The position numbers were made by a program, and so were the translations under genes. This document shows, one piece after another, positions 1-8,108 of a stretch of DNA of 9,537 nucleotides. Below the pieces are notes generated by a model. It was not told where the DNA came from. It did not search any database and worked only from the letters and a program-made list of their open reading frames with translations. Origin of the DNA: an uncultured Eubacteriales bacterium (GTDB lineage Bacteria > Bacillota_A > Clostridia > Oscillospirales > Oscillospiraceae); assembly GCA_949451265.1 (NCBI GenBank), contig CASTQR010000049.1, positions 1-9,537 on the forward strand. Reading direction: 5' to 3'. Every line of letters starts with the position of its first letter. The first letter of the stretch is position 1.

Positions 1-61
1 GGGTGTGGCGCAGCTCGGGGTCACGGGCCAGCCGGCCCATGATTACGATGTGATTCAGCAT
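1..61 (-). CDS. ssb: Single-stranded DNA-binding protein, N-terminal fragment (cut by window edge)
   Basis: This is the start of SSB, the OB-fold protein that coats single-stranded DNA in replication, repair and recombination. Only the first 20 codons are present; the gene runs off the left edge. They read MLNHIVIMGRLARDPELRHT, a close match to the highly conserved first beta strand of bacterial SSB (LN..I.MGRL..DPELR.T). The ATG lies 14 bases after the rpsF stop codon, and a G-rich ribosome binding site (GAGGGGG) begins inside that stop codon, so the two genes are probably translated from one mRNA. The rpsF-ssb order is that of the widespread rpsF-ssb-rpsR operon, which links ribosome and replication protein supply. 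The family assignment is firm despite the short fragment. Whether this is the main essential SSB or a paralogue cannot be seen, although the rpsF context favours the main one. Confidence 0.9.
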   Translation of the reverse strand, partial: MLNHIVIMGRLARDPELRHT

Positions 62-75
62 TGCTTGCTTCCCCC

Positions 76-372
76 TCAGGCGTCCTTGCTGACGATGATG
101 GAACGCATGACGCTCACATTGATCCGCATCAGACGATCCAGCTCGGCGGGGAACGCGGGGTCGGAGGAGAAGGTCATCAGGACGTAGTAGCCCTCCTCCA
201 GGTCGTTGATGGGGTAGGCCAGACGGCGCTTGCCCCACTCGTCCACCTCGGAGACGGCGCCCCGGCCCTCGGCCAGCTCCTTGAAGCGGGCCACCAGGGC
301 GGCGGTCTCCTCCTCGCCCAGGGCGGGGTTGAGGACGTAGAGCACCTCGTAGCTTCCACTCACTTTTGCCAT
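76..372 (-). CDS. rpsF: 30S ribosomal protein bS6
   Basis: bS6 is a small-subunit protein of the 30S platform that binds 16S rRNA as a heterodimer with bS18. The 98-residue product has the usual length and a complete single domain: it opens with a YEVLYVLNP strand (residues 8-16), carries the family signature EWGKRRLAYPI at about residues 45-55, then EGYYVLMTF (60-68), and ends in the strand with LMRINVSVMRSII (81-93). There is no long acidic or C-terminal extension. The ATG at 372 is preceded by a near-perfect ribosome binding site, AAGGAGGTG at 381-389, eight bases upstream, which fixes the start. It is expressed from its own consensus promoter (468-496) through a leader of about 89 bases with a strong hairpin, and is followed after 14 bases by ssb. 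bS18 (rpsR) normally follows ssb and would lie outside the window. The identification is secure. Confidence 0.97.
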   Translation of the reverse strand: MAKVSGSYEVLYVLNPALGEEETAALVARFKELAEGRGAVSEVDEWGKRRLAYPINDLEEGYYVLMTFSSDPAFPAELDRLMRINVSVMRSIIVSKDA

Positions 373-400
373 TGTGTTTGCACCTCCTTATGGTCGTTTG

Positions 401-421
401 GCCTCCGGCCGGACCGGAGGC
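401..421 (-). promoter_or_regulatory. rpsF leader hairpin with apical CCG (candidate S6:S18 autoregulatory element)
   Basis: In the rpsF 5' leader, bases 401-408 and 414-421 are perfect inverted repeats (8 bp, GCCTCCGG/CCGGAGGC). The five-base loop reads UCCGG in the mRNA, and the hairpin ends 11 bases before the AAGGAGGTG ribosome binding site. A second possible helix further upstream pairs 453-458 with 432-437 (UGCCGC/GCGGCA). Known biology: in many bacteria the S6:S18 complex represses rpsF by binding a leader structure that displays an unpaired CCG. The position and the exposed CCG fit that idea, but I could not compare it with the published covariance model. The hairpin is seen; the regulatory role is inferred. 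It is unlikely to be a terminator because no U-run follows it on this strand. Confidence 0.45.
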
Positions 422-453
422 AAGGATGGTATGCCGCGTAATTCGTTAAAAGG

Positions 454-486
454 CGGCAGACTGCGGTATTATACCGCAGCCTGCCG
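454..486 (-). terminator. Probable Rho-independent terminator of pepV, overlapping the rpsF promoter
   Basis: This is an inverted repeat lying 13 bases beyond the pepV stop codon. In the minus-strand RNA it folds as CGGCAG-G-CUGCGGUA, loop UAA, UACCGCAG-U-CUGCCG: a 15-bp stem with a single G-U wobble and a three-base loop, followed by CCUUUUAA. Read from the plus strand, the same pair would be an A-C mismatch and no T-run follows, so the element is better formed for minus-strand transcripts. The U-run is short, so termination may be incomplete and some pepV transcripts could continue into rpsF. The hairpin itself is certain; its use as a terminator is inferred. Confidence 0.65.
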
Positions 487-496
487 GAAATGTCAA
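468..496 (-). promoter_or_regulatory. Consensus sigma-A promoter of rpsF-ssb
   Basis: Read on the minus strand, this is TTGACA (491-496), a spacer of exactly 17 bases (474-490), and TATAAT (468-473): a perfect match to the housekeeping sigma factor consensus. Transcription would begin near 461-462, giving a leader of about 89 bases to the rpsF ATG at 372. The -35 box begins four bases beyond the pepV stop codon. Such strength suits a ribosomal protein operon. The -10 box occupies the centre of the inverted repeat at 454-486, so promoter and pepV terminator share the same DNA. Confidence 0.92.
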
Positions 497-498
497 GG

Positions 499-508
499 TT
501 TATTCACA
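499..508 (+). promoter_or_regulatory. DnaA-box-like 9-mer next to the rpsF promoter
   Basis: TTTATTCACA contains TTATTCACA, which fits the DnaA box form TTATNCACA. It overlaps the last codons of pepV and lies two bases upstream of the rpsF -35 box. An identical ten-base sequence occurs at 2772-2781. Binding by DnaA is a guess from sequence only, and part of this copy is constrained by coding sequence. Confidence 0.25.
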
Positions 509-1903
509 CAAATCCACGATGATATGGGCAAACAGACGGGCGGACAGCATCAGGTCGCTGACCCGCACCCGCTCGTCCGGCCCGTGGAGGTGGGTGTCGA
601 AGCCGGGCAGGGTGCAGCCGAAGGCCACGCCGCCGGGGATGTCGTGGACGTAGGTGCCGCCGCCGGTGGACAGGCACTCACCCTTCAGGCCCGTGTACTC
701 CTCGTACCGCTTCAGCAGGGTCTTGATAAAGGGGCTGTCCGCGGGGACGTGGTGGGGCGCGCCCTGGACGGCCTCGAAGGTGAAGCCCTTCCCCTCAAAG
801 GCGGCCTTGGCGGGCTGGAGGCAGTTCTCCTCGGTGGCGCACAGGGGCACCCGGCTGTCGAAGAAGCCCTTGAGGCCCGTGTCCGTGATCTCCAGCAGGG
901 AGAAGGCCACCGTCAGCGGCCCCGCCACCGGCTCCTCCTGGGCGATGCCCAGGGCCCGGCCCTTGTAGTCCCCGTGGGGGATGAGGGCGTTCAGGTCGTG
1001 GAGGGCGTCCTTGCAGCCCCCGTCCGCCAGGGGCAGGGCGCACAGCAGGGAGATGAGCCCGGTGATGGCGTTGTTCCCCCCCTCGGGGTAGGCGGCGTGG
1101 GACGCCTCGCCCTTGGCCTTGATGACGGTGACCCCGTCCTCGTTGGCGAAGGTGAACTTCACCCCGGTGCGGGCGGTGATGTTCCGGGCCACGGGCTGGA
1201 TGTCGTACATGGAAAGCCCCTCCACCCCGGCGGAGGCGTCCCCCGGCAGGACGTTCCCCCGGATGCCGCCGTGGAGCCAGTTTATCCGGGGCAGGGCCTC
1301 CTGGGCGGGCCAGCTTCTGGTGAAGGTGGGCCGGAGGCTCCCCTTCTCCGTGTTGATGACGGGGAAGCCGGAGTCGGGGGAGAAGGTGGCGGGGGCGAAG
1401 GGGTGCCGGGCGAAGTACCAGGCGATGTCGCCGGATCCGCTCTCCTCGTTGGTGCCCATGATCACCTTGCAGTTTTTGGCCAGGGGCACGCCCAGGTCCT
1501 TCACCGCCTTCATGGCCAGCAGGGAGGCGATGACGGGCCCCTTGTCGTCGTCGGTGCCCCGGCCGTACAGCAAATCGTCCACCAGCTTGGGGGCGTAGGG
1601 CTGGGTCACGGTCCACCCCTCGCCGGGGGCCACCACGTCCAGGTGGCCCAGGATGTGCAGGGCGTCCTCCCCATCGTTCAGGTCGGCGGTGCCCACATAG
1701 CCCTCGTGGTTCTCCGCCGTCAGGCCCCACTCCTGGGCGATGGCCAGGGCCTCCCTCAGGGCGGCGGCGGGGCCGGGGCCGAAGGGGGCGCCTGGGGCGG
1801 CCCCGCCCTCCACGCTGTCGATGGACACGAGACGGCTCACCGCGTCCACCAGCAGCTTCTCCTTGTCGGCGAAATAGGCGTCAATCTGTTCCTTTGTGAT
1901 CAT
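500..1903 (-). CDS. pepV: PepV-like M20 dipeptidase (Sapep family metallopeptidase)
   Basis: This is a cytoplasmic di-zinc aminopeptidase/dipeptidase of the M20A PepV/Sapep group, which cleaves dipeptides (in some members also tripeptides or beta-Ala dipeptides) to free amino acids. The 467-residue length matches PepV. The active site appears complete: GHLDVV (H87, D89), the bridging aspartate in GRGTDDDKG (about D119), the catalytic and metal glutamates in TNEES (E153, E154), SPDSGFP (D177), the lid histidine in EASHAAYPEGGNN (H269), and the C-terminal STGGGTYVHD (412-421) with HLHGPDE (H440). I chose the ATG at 1903 because AGAGGAG at 1913-1919 sits nine bases upstream; a TTG three codons earlier abuts that site. 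It lies between a regulator gene and rpsF on the same strand, with its own candidate promoter (1998-2026) and a terminator hairpin after it. Exact substrate is not visible. A peptidase T or ArgE/DapE function is less likely given the PepV-like motifs and length. Confidence 0.85.
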   Translation of the reverse strand: MITKEQIDAYFADKEKLLVDAVSRLVSIDSVEGGAAPGAPFGPGPAAALREALAIAQEWGLTAENHEGYVGTADLNDGEDALHILGHLDVVAPGEGWTVTQPYAPKLVDDLLYGRGTDDDKGPVIASLLAMKAVKDLGVPLAKNCKVIMGTNEESGSGDIAWYFARHPFAPATFSPDSGFPVINTEKGSLRPTFTRSWPAQEALPRINWLHGGIRGNVLPGDASAGVEGLSMYDIQPVARNITARTGVKFTFANEDGVTVIKAKGEASHAAYPEGGNNAITGLISLLCALPLADGGCKDALHDLNALIPHGDYKGRALGIAQEEPVAGPLTVAFSLLEITDTGLKGFFDSRVPLCATEENCLQPAKAAFEGKGFTFEAVQGAPHHVPADSPFIKTLLKRYEEYTGLKGECLSTGGGTYVHDIPGGVAFGCTLPGFDTHLHGPDERVRVSDLMLSARLFAHIIVDLCE

Positions 1904-1943
1904 ATGTAGCAACTCCTCTGTTTATCGTGCGCTGTTGTAAGGA

Positions 1944-1980
1944 CGGGGGAAGCCCCCGCCGTTCCGGGCAATGGGCCCGG
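1944..1980 (-). repeat. Two G+C-rich hairpins in the pepV leader
   Basis: Between the regulator gene and pepV there are two adjacent inverted repeats. One is CCGGGC/GCCCGG (1964-1969 with 1975-1980, five-base loop). The other is CGGGGG/CCCCCG (1944-1949 with 1953-1958, three-base loop). Neither is followed by a T-run on the minus strand, so they are poor intrinsic terminators for the upstream regulator gene. They would lie in the first part of the pepV mRNA if the promoter at 1998-2026 is used. They could be a Rho-dependent end, an attenuator, or have no role; only the structures are seen. Confidence 0.4.
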
Positions 1981-1997
1981 TTTCTCAGGCTTGTCCC

Positions 1998-2026
1998 ATT
2001 TTACCCCATTCCCCTGTCAATTACAA
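1998..2026 (-). promoter_or_regulatory. Candidate sigma-A promoter of pepV
   Basis: On the minus strand, TTGTAA (2021-2026, four of six consensus bases), a 17-base spacer and TAAAAT (1998-2003, five of six) form a plausible housekeeping promoter. It overlaps the last codons of the upstream regulator gene. Transcription would begin near 1991, leaving a leader of about 88 bases before the pepV ATG, with AGAGGAG at 1913-1919 as the ribosome binding site. The assignment rests on motif and spacing only. Confidence 0.5.
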
Positions 2027-2679
2027 GGGAAATCGGGCGGGCCCTCCGGGCCGTCCTCCCCGGACAGCTCGTCCAGGTACTTGTACACCGTGTACCGGGA
2101 CACGCCCAAGCGCCCCGCCACGTAGGGCACCGACTTGCGGTAGGAGAAGGCGCTGCGCTGCCGCAGCAGGGCGATGACCTTCAGCCGGTCGGCCTTGGTG
2201 AGGGCGTCCAGGGGTTTGCCCAGGGTGTCCACGCACTGGTCGAACAGGTCGGCCAGCTGCCGGGAGTCCCCGGGCTGCCACAGGGCGGTGCGCAGATCCG
2301 CCTGGGCGCTCATGAGATCCACTAAAATCCGGTTGGCGAACACCAGGGAGGTGTAGTCGAAGTTGATGCCCAGGGCCAAATTGTAGTCCGCCCCGATCAT
2401 GTGGAAGGTGGAGGACTTGGTCTGCCGCCCGTCGGGGGTGGCGGCGGCCAGGTTCACCTGGTCGGTGGTGGCGGCCTGCTCGTCCAGCTCCAGGCCGATG
2501 CCCATGATGTCCATGGTGGAGCCCACCTCCCGGCCGGACACGTGGCCGTTGTAAATGGACAGGATGGGGTGGGTGGGCACCCCCATATCATGCACCAGCG
2601 TCTCGCAGGAGGAGCCGAACATCTCCGCGATCCCCCGGGCCGTGCGGTCTAAAAACTCAAAGGCCTCGTCCCTCGTCAC
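2017..2679 (-). CDS. YheO-like PAS/helix-turn-helix transcriptional regulator
   Basis: This is a DNA-binding regulator of the YheO/DauR family. From the chosen start it is 220 residues. The N-terminal YheO-type PAS-like domain (about 1-120) carries [10 protein letters not shown] (23-32), [10 protein letters not shown] (44-53), and the stretch around [11 protein letters not shown] (84-94) leading to LGINFDY (103-109). The C-terminal HTH_22-type domain holds [14 protein letters not shown] (159-172) and the helix-turn-helix [19 protein letters not shown] (184-202). Family members sense an unknown small ligand; DauR represses D-amino-acid catabolism, but that role cannot be assumed here. The reading frame extends upstream to a TTG at 2745, but that codon falls in a candidate -35 box, so I prefer the GTG at 2679, where homology begins and AAGGG (2691-2695) lies 11 bases upstream. 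The start is therefore moderately certain. It precedes pepV on the same strand and is divergent from secA, so control of the dipeptidase gene is a reasonable guess only. Confidence 0.85.
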   Translation of the reverse strand: MTRDEAFEFLDRTARGIAEMFGSSCETLVHDMGVPTHPILSIYNGHVSGREVGSTMDIMGIGLELDEQAATTDQVNLAAATPDGRQTKSSTFHMIGADYNLALGINFDYTSLVFANRILVDLMSAQADLRTALWQPGDSRQLADLFDQCVDTLGKPLDALTKADRLKVIALLRQRSAFSYRKSVPYVAGRLGVSRYTVYKYLDELSGEDGPEGPPDFPCN

Positions 2680-2716
2680 AGGCTTCCACACCCTTCGCCA
2701 CAGTTTGTCAAGGCGT

Positions 2717-2745
2717 ATTGTACCTCTCCTCACGGCAAAAGGCAA
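2717..2745 (-). promoter_or_regulatory. Candidate promoter of the YheO-like regulator gene
   Basis: On the minus strand, TTGCCT (2740-2745, four of six), a 17-base spacer and TACAAT (2717-2722, five of six) precede the regulator gene. Transcription would start near 2710, about 30 bases before the preferred GTG start at 2679. This placement argues against the longer reading frame beginning at 2745. Confidence 0.55.
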
Positions 2746-2771
2746 GAAAAATCCCCCCTGGGTTCCTCCGC

Positions 2772-2781
2772 TTTATTCACA
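2772..2781 (+). promoter_or_regulatory. DnaA-box-like 9-mer upstream of secA
   Basis: TTTATTCACA is identical to the copy at 499-508 and contains the DnaA-box form TTATNCACA. It is noncoding here, about 30 bases upstream of the secA extended -10 element and about 26 bases upstream of the -35 box of the divergent regulator gene. TCACAA within it also forms a 6-base dyad with TTGTGA at 2807-2812. Function is unproven. Confidence 0.25.
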
Positions 2782-2809
2782 ATTTCCTCTTTTTTCTTCC
2801 CCCGGCTTG

Positions 2810-2818
2810 TGATATACT
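2810..2818 (+). promoter_or_regulatory. Candidate extended -10 promoter of secA
   Basis: TGATATACT is an extended -10 element (TG, one base, TATACT with five of six consensus bases). The region 17 bases upstream is a pyrimidine tract (around 2783-2800) with no good -35 hexamer, which is tolerated when a TG extension is present. Transcription would start near 2825, giving a leader of about 55 bases to the secA ATG. A second TATACT at 2841-2846 has no TG extension and only a poor -35, so it is less likely. Confidence 0.55.
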
Positions 2819-2879
2819 GTACCGAGTTAAATTGGGCTTTTATACTTTCAACATGATAATAGAAAGGACACACAACGTT

Positions 2880-5663
<2,784 letters not shown>

Positions 5664-5696
5664 AACCTGCCGCCATCTTGTGATGAAGGAGCGCCT

Positions 5697-6509
5697 ATGA
5701 ACATCATCGAGCAGACTCAGAACGGTGTCGTCTATTTCCAGTCCGACGGCATTACCGCCGCCGGGGGCGCGGCCCACGGCTTCTCCACCCGCCTGGGCGG
5801 CGTGTCCGAGGGGATGTGGGAGTCCCTGAACCTGGGGGTGGGCCGGGGGGACGACCCCGACCGCGTCCGGGAGAACTACCGCCGCTTTTTCGCCGCCGCC
5901 GGGGTGGAGCCCGGAAAGCTGGCGGTGACCAACCAGGTCCACGGGGCGGCGGTGCGCACCGTCACCACCGCCGACGTGAAAGCCGACCCCTGCGGCAAGC
6001 CCCCCTATGAGGCGGACGGCCTCATGACCGACCTGCCGGGGGTGGCCCTGGTGGTGTACTCCGCCGACTGCATCCCCATCCTGTTCTACGACCCCGTCCG
6101 CCGGGTGGTGGCCGCCGTCCACGCGGGCTGGCGGGGCACCGCCGCCGGCATCGCCACCGCCGCCGTCCAGCGGATGGAGGCGGTCTACGGCTGCGGCCGG
6201 GGGGACATCCTGGCCGCCATCGGCCCCGGCATCGGCCCCGACTGCTTCGAGACCCACGAGGACGTGCCCAACGCCATGACCGCCGCTTTGTCCACCGCTG
6301 TCCTCCAGCATATCCGGATCAAGGAGAACGGCAAGTTCGCCGTGGATTTGAAGCGCATCAACGCCATGCGGCTGGAGCAGGCGGGGCTGGACCCGGCCCA
6401 CATCGCCGTCAGCGACATCTGCACCGCCTGCCACCCGAACAAGTTCTGGAGCCACCGGAGCCTGGGCACCAGCCGGGGCTCCATGGCCGCCGTGATCCAG
6501 CTGCAATGA
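5697..6509 (+). CDS. pgeF: PgeF/YfiH-family polyphenol oxidase-like protein (peptidoglycan editing factor)
   Basis: This belongs to the DUF152/laccase-domain family. The E. coli member (YfiH) maintains peptidoglycan composition by removing wrongly incorporated L-Ser from muropeptide precursors; other members have been reported as polyphenol oxidases or purine nucleoside enzymes. The 270-residue length is typical. The three metal/active-site residues are present: NQVHG (H82), YSADC (C125) and VHAGWRGT (H142). HGFSTRLGGVS (27-37) and AIGPGIGPDCFE (174-185) are further signatures; in the latter, the first of the usual two cysteines is Asp182. The C-terminal SHRSLGTSRGSMA replaces the common SYRRDG-type motif. 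The ATG is fixed by GAAGGAG at 5685-5691, five bases upstream. No signal peptide is visible, so it is cytoplasmic. It follows secA by 33 bases and overlaps the next gene by four bases (ATGA), implying translational coupling. Family assignment is firm; which of the reported activities applies is inferred. Confidence 0.92.
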   Translation: MNIIEQTQNGVVYFQSDGITAAGGAAHGFSTRLGGVSEGMWESLNLGVGRGDDPDRVRENYRRFFAAAGVEPGKLAVTNQVHGAAVRTVTTADVKADPCGKPPYEADGLMTDLPGVALVVYSADCIPILFYDPVRRVVAAVHAGWRGTAAGIATAAVQRMEAVYGCGRGDILAAIGPGIGPDCFETHEDVPNAMTAALSTAVLQHIRIKENGKFAVDLKRINAMRLEQAGLDPAHIAVSDICTACHPNKFWSHRSLGTSRGSMAAVIQLQ

Positions 6510-8050
6510 GGCGGATCCGACCTGTCCTGGCCCTGTGCCTGTGCGCTCTGCTGGCCCTGTCCGGCTGCGGGGAGCCGGAGCCCCTGCCCTCCCCCACCGC
6601 CGCGCCGGAGCCCACCCCCACCCAGACGCCGCCGCCCCCCGCCCGGTTCAGCCTGGGCTATGACCCCGCCGCCTCCCTCCACCCCATCACCGGGGAGAGC
6701 GCGGTGAACCAGGAGCTGACGGGGCTGGTGTACCAGGGCCTGTACGAGCTGGACAACACCTTCACCCCCCAGCCCGTCCTGGCCCAGTCCGCCGCGGTGA
6801 GCGAGGACGGCCTCACCTGGACGTTCACCCTGAAGCCGGGGGCGGTGTTCTCCGACGGCACGCCGCTGACCGCCTACCACGCGGCGGACGGCCTGAACGC
6901 CGCCCGGGCGGCCCCCCTGTACGCCCAGCGCCTGGCGGGGCTCACCGGGGCGGCGGCAGCGGACGACGGCGCCCTGGCCGTCACCCTGTCCGCCCCCAAC
7001 GGGAACCTGCCCGCCCTGCTGGATATCCCTGTGGCGCTGGAACGGGAAGAGGGCCTTGCCCCCCTGGGTTCCGGGTACTATTATTATGAGGCGGCGGGGG
7101 AATCCCTCCTCCTCCGGGCCAACCCCCACAACCCGGCGGCTTCCGCCCTGCCCTACGACGCCATCCCCCTCACACCGGCCTCCGACGCGGCGGGGCGGAT
7201 CGCCGCCTTTGACAGCGGGGCGGTGTCCGCCGTCACCACCGACTTCACCTCCCCCTACGCCCTGGGCTATTCCAGCAGCTACGAGACCACGGACTTCCCC
7301 ACCACCAGCCTGATCTACGTGGGCTTCCGGACGGCTGGCGGGATGTGCCAATCGCCTCTGGTGCGGCGGGCCTTCTCCCGGGCGCTGAATCGGGCCGAGA
7401 TGGTGCGTTTAGACCTGTCGGGCCACGGGGACGCGGCGGCCCTGCCCGTCTCCCCCCTGTCCGGGGAGTACAGCCGGACCGCCGCGGACGGGCTGTCCTA
7501 TGACCTGGACGCCGCCTCCGCCCTCCTGGAGGAGGCGGGCTGGAAAAAGGGGGAGGACGGCCTGCTGCATCACGGCAAGGCCCCGGCGGAGATCACCCTG
7601 CTGGTGAACAGCGACAACGACGTGCGGCAGGCCATCGCCGGCCGCTTCGCCCAGGCCCTGAAGGAGCTGGGTGTCACGGTCAATATCCAGCGCCTGCCCT
7701 GGAGCGGCTACACGGCGGCGCTGGCGGTGGGGCAGTTCGACCTGTATTTGGGCGAGGTGCGCCTCACCGGGGACTTCGACCCCGCCGCCCTGCTGTCCGG
7801 CCCGCTGAACTACGGCGGCTTCTACGGCGAGGAACTGTCCGCCCTGCTGTCCGCGTGGCGGGCGGCAAGGGGGGAGGCCCGCACCCGGGCGGCGGAGGCC
7901 CTCTGGGCCCAATTCGCCCAGGACGCGCCCTTCGCCCCCCTGTGCTTCAAGCGGGGCTCCCTGCTGCTGCGGTGGGGGATGGCCTCCGGCCTGAACCCCA
8001 CCAGGGCCAACCCCTACTACAAGATGGAACAGTGGACCACGGCGGGCTGA
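6506..8050 (+). CDS. Family 5 extracellular solute-binding lipoprotein (peptide/nickel ABC-type)
   Basis: This is a substrate-binding lipoprotein of the OppA/DppA family (SBP_bac_5), expected on the outer face of the membrane to deliver oligopeptides or similar ligands to an ABC importer. Residues 1-21 form a lipoprotein signal: a basic start MRRIR, a hydrophobic core, and lipobox LSGC with Cys21. A Pro/Thr/Glu-rich tether follows (22-46). The binding domain starts with FSLGYDPAASLHPITG and shows the family signature WTFTLKPGAVFSDGTPLTA (105-123); a later stretch reads RRAFSRALNRAEMV. At 514 residues it is near usual length. Its ATG overlaps the pgeF stop by four bases and lacks a clear ribosome binding site, so translation is probably coupled to pgeF. 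No permease or ATPase gene is nearby, so the partner transporter must be encoded elsewhere or the protein works as an orphan receptor. Ligand cannot be told from the sequence. Confidence 0.9.
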   Translation: MRRIRPVLALCLCALLALSGCGEPEPLPSPTAAPEPTPTQTPPPPARFSLGYDPAASLHPITGESAVNQELTGLVYQGLYELDNTFTPQPVLAQSAAVSEDGLTWTFTLKPGAVFSDGTPLTAYHAADGLNAARAAPLYAQRLAGLTGAAAADDGALAVTLSAPNGNLPALLDIPVALEREEGLAPLGSGYYYYEAAGESLLLRANPHNPAASALPYDAIPLTPASDAAGRIAAFDSGAVSAVTTDFTSPYALGYSSSYETTDFPTTSLIYVGFRTAGGMCQSPLVRRAFSRALNRAEMVRLDLSGHGDAAALPVSPLSGEYSRTAADGLSYDLDAASALLEEAGWKKGEDGLLHHGKAPAEITLLVNSDNDVRQAIAGRFAQALKELGVTVNIQRLPWSGYTAALAVGQFDLYLGEVRLTGDFDPAALLSGPLNYGGFYGEELSALLSAWRAARGEARTRAAEALWAQFAQDAPFAPLCFKRGSLLLRWGMASGLNPTRANPYYKMEQWTTAG

Positions 8051-8075
8051 GCCGTCCTGCAATCTATAGACAACC

Positions 8076-8091
8076 CCCGGCGCGGGCCGGG
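8076..8091 (+). repeat. Short hairpin just before the purL ribosome binding site
   Basis: CCCGGC (8076-8081) and GCCGGG (8086-8091) form a 6-bp stem with a four-base loop in the 58-base gap between the lipoprotein gene and purL. No T-run follows, so it is not a convincing terminator. It lies two bases before the AAGGAGA ribosome binding site (8094-8100). The gap is too short to hold a purine riboswitch or a PurR-type promoter region of usual size. In such G+C-rich DNA a 6-bp hairpin may be chance. Confidence 0.3.
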
Positions 8092-8108
8092 AAAAGGAGA
8101 GAAACGGA

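Noticed and set aside
374..1909. A 511-codon open frame on the plus strand opposite pepV
   Set aside because: It is an antisense artefact with Gly/Val/His-rich low-complexity composition; the opposite strand has an intact PepV active site and a good ribosome binding site.
1910..1912. TTG as the pepV start codon (three residues longer)
   Set aside because: It directly abuts the AGAGGAG ribosome binding site; the ATG at 1903 has proper nine-base spacing and gives PepV-like residue numbering for the metal ligands.
2015..2020. TTGACA on the minus strand at the end of the regulator gene, as a -35 box for pepV
   Set aside because: The only good -10 (TAAAAT) lies 11 bases away, which is too close; TTGTAA five bases further upstream has the correct 17-base spacing.
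2853..2855. In-frame ATG nine codons upstream as the secA start
   Set aside because: It has no ribosome binding site, and the extra residues do not resemble SecA N-termini; the ATG at 2880 has AAAGGA upstream and starts MGLFSKVFG, as in other SecA proteins.
2841..2860. Further -10-like hexamers (TATACT at 2841-2846, GATAAT at 2855-2860) before secA
   Set aside because: Their -35 regions are poor, and the second would start transcription inside the ribosome binding site.
2680..2879. A small RNA or leader peptide gene in the divergent intergenic region
   Set aside because: I found no short frame with a ribosome binding site and no terminator-like hairpin with a T-run; only promoter-like elements and a pyrimidine tract are visible.
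8051..8108. A purine riboswitch or PurR-controlled promoter before purL
   Set aside because: The gap is only 58 bases, with no room for an aptamer plus expression platform and no recognisable promoter hexamers.
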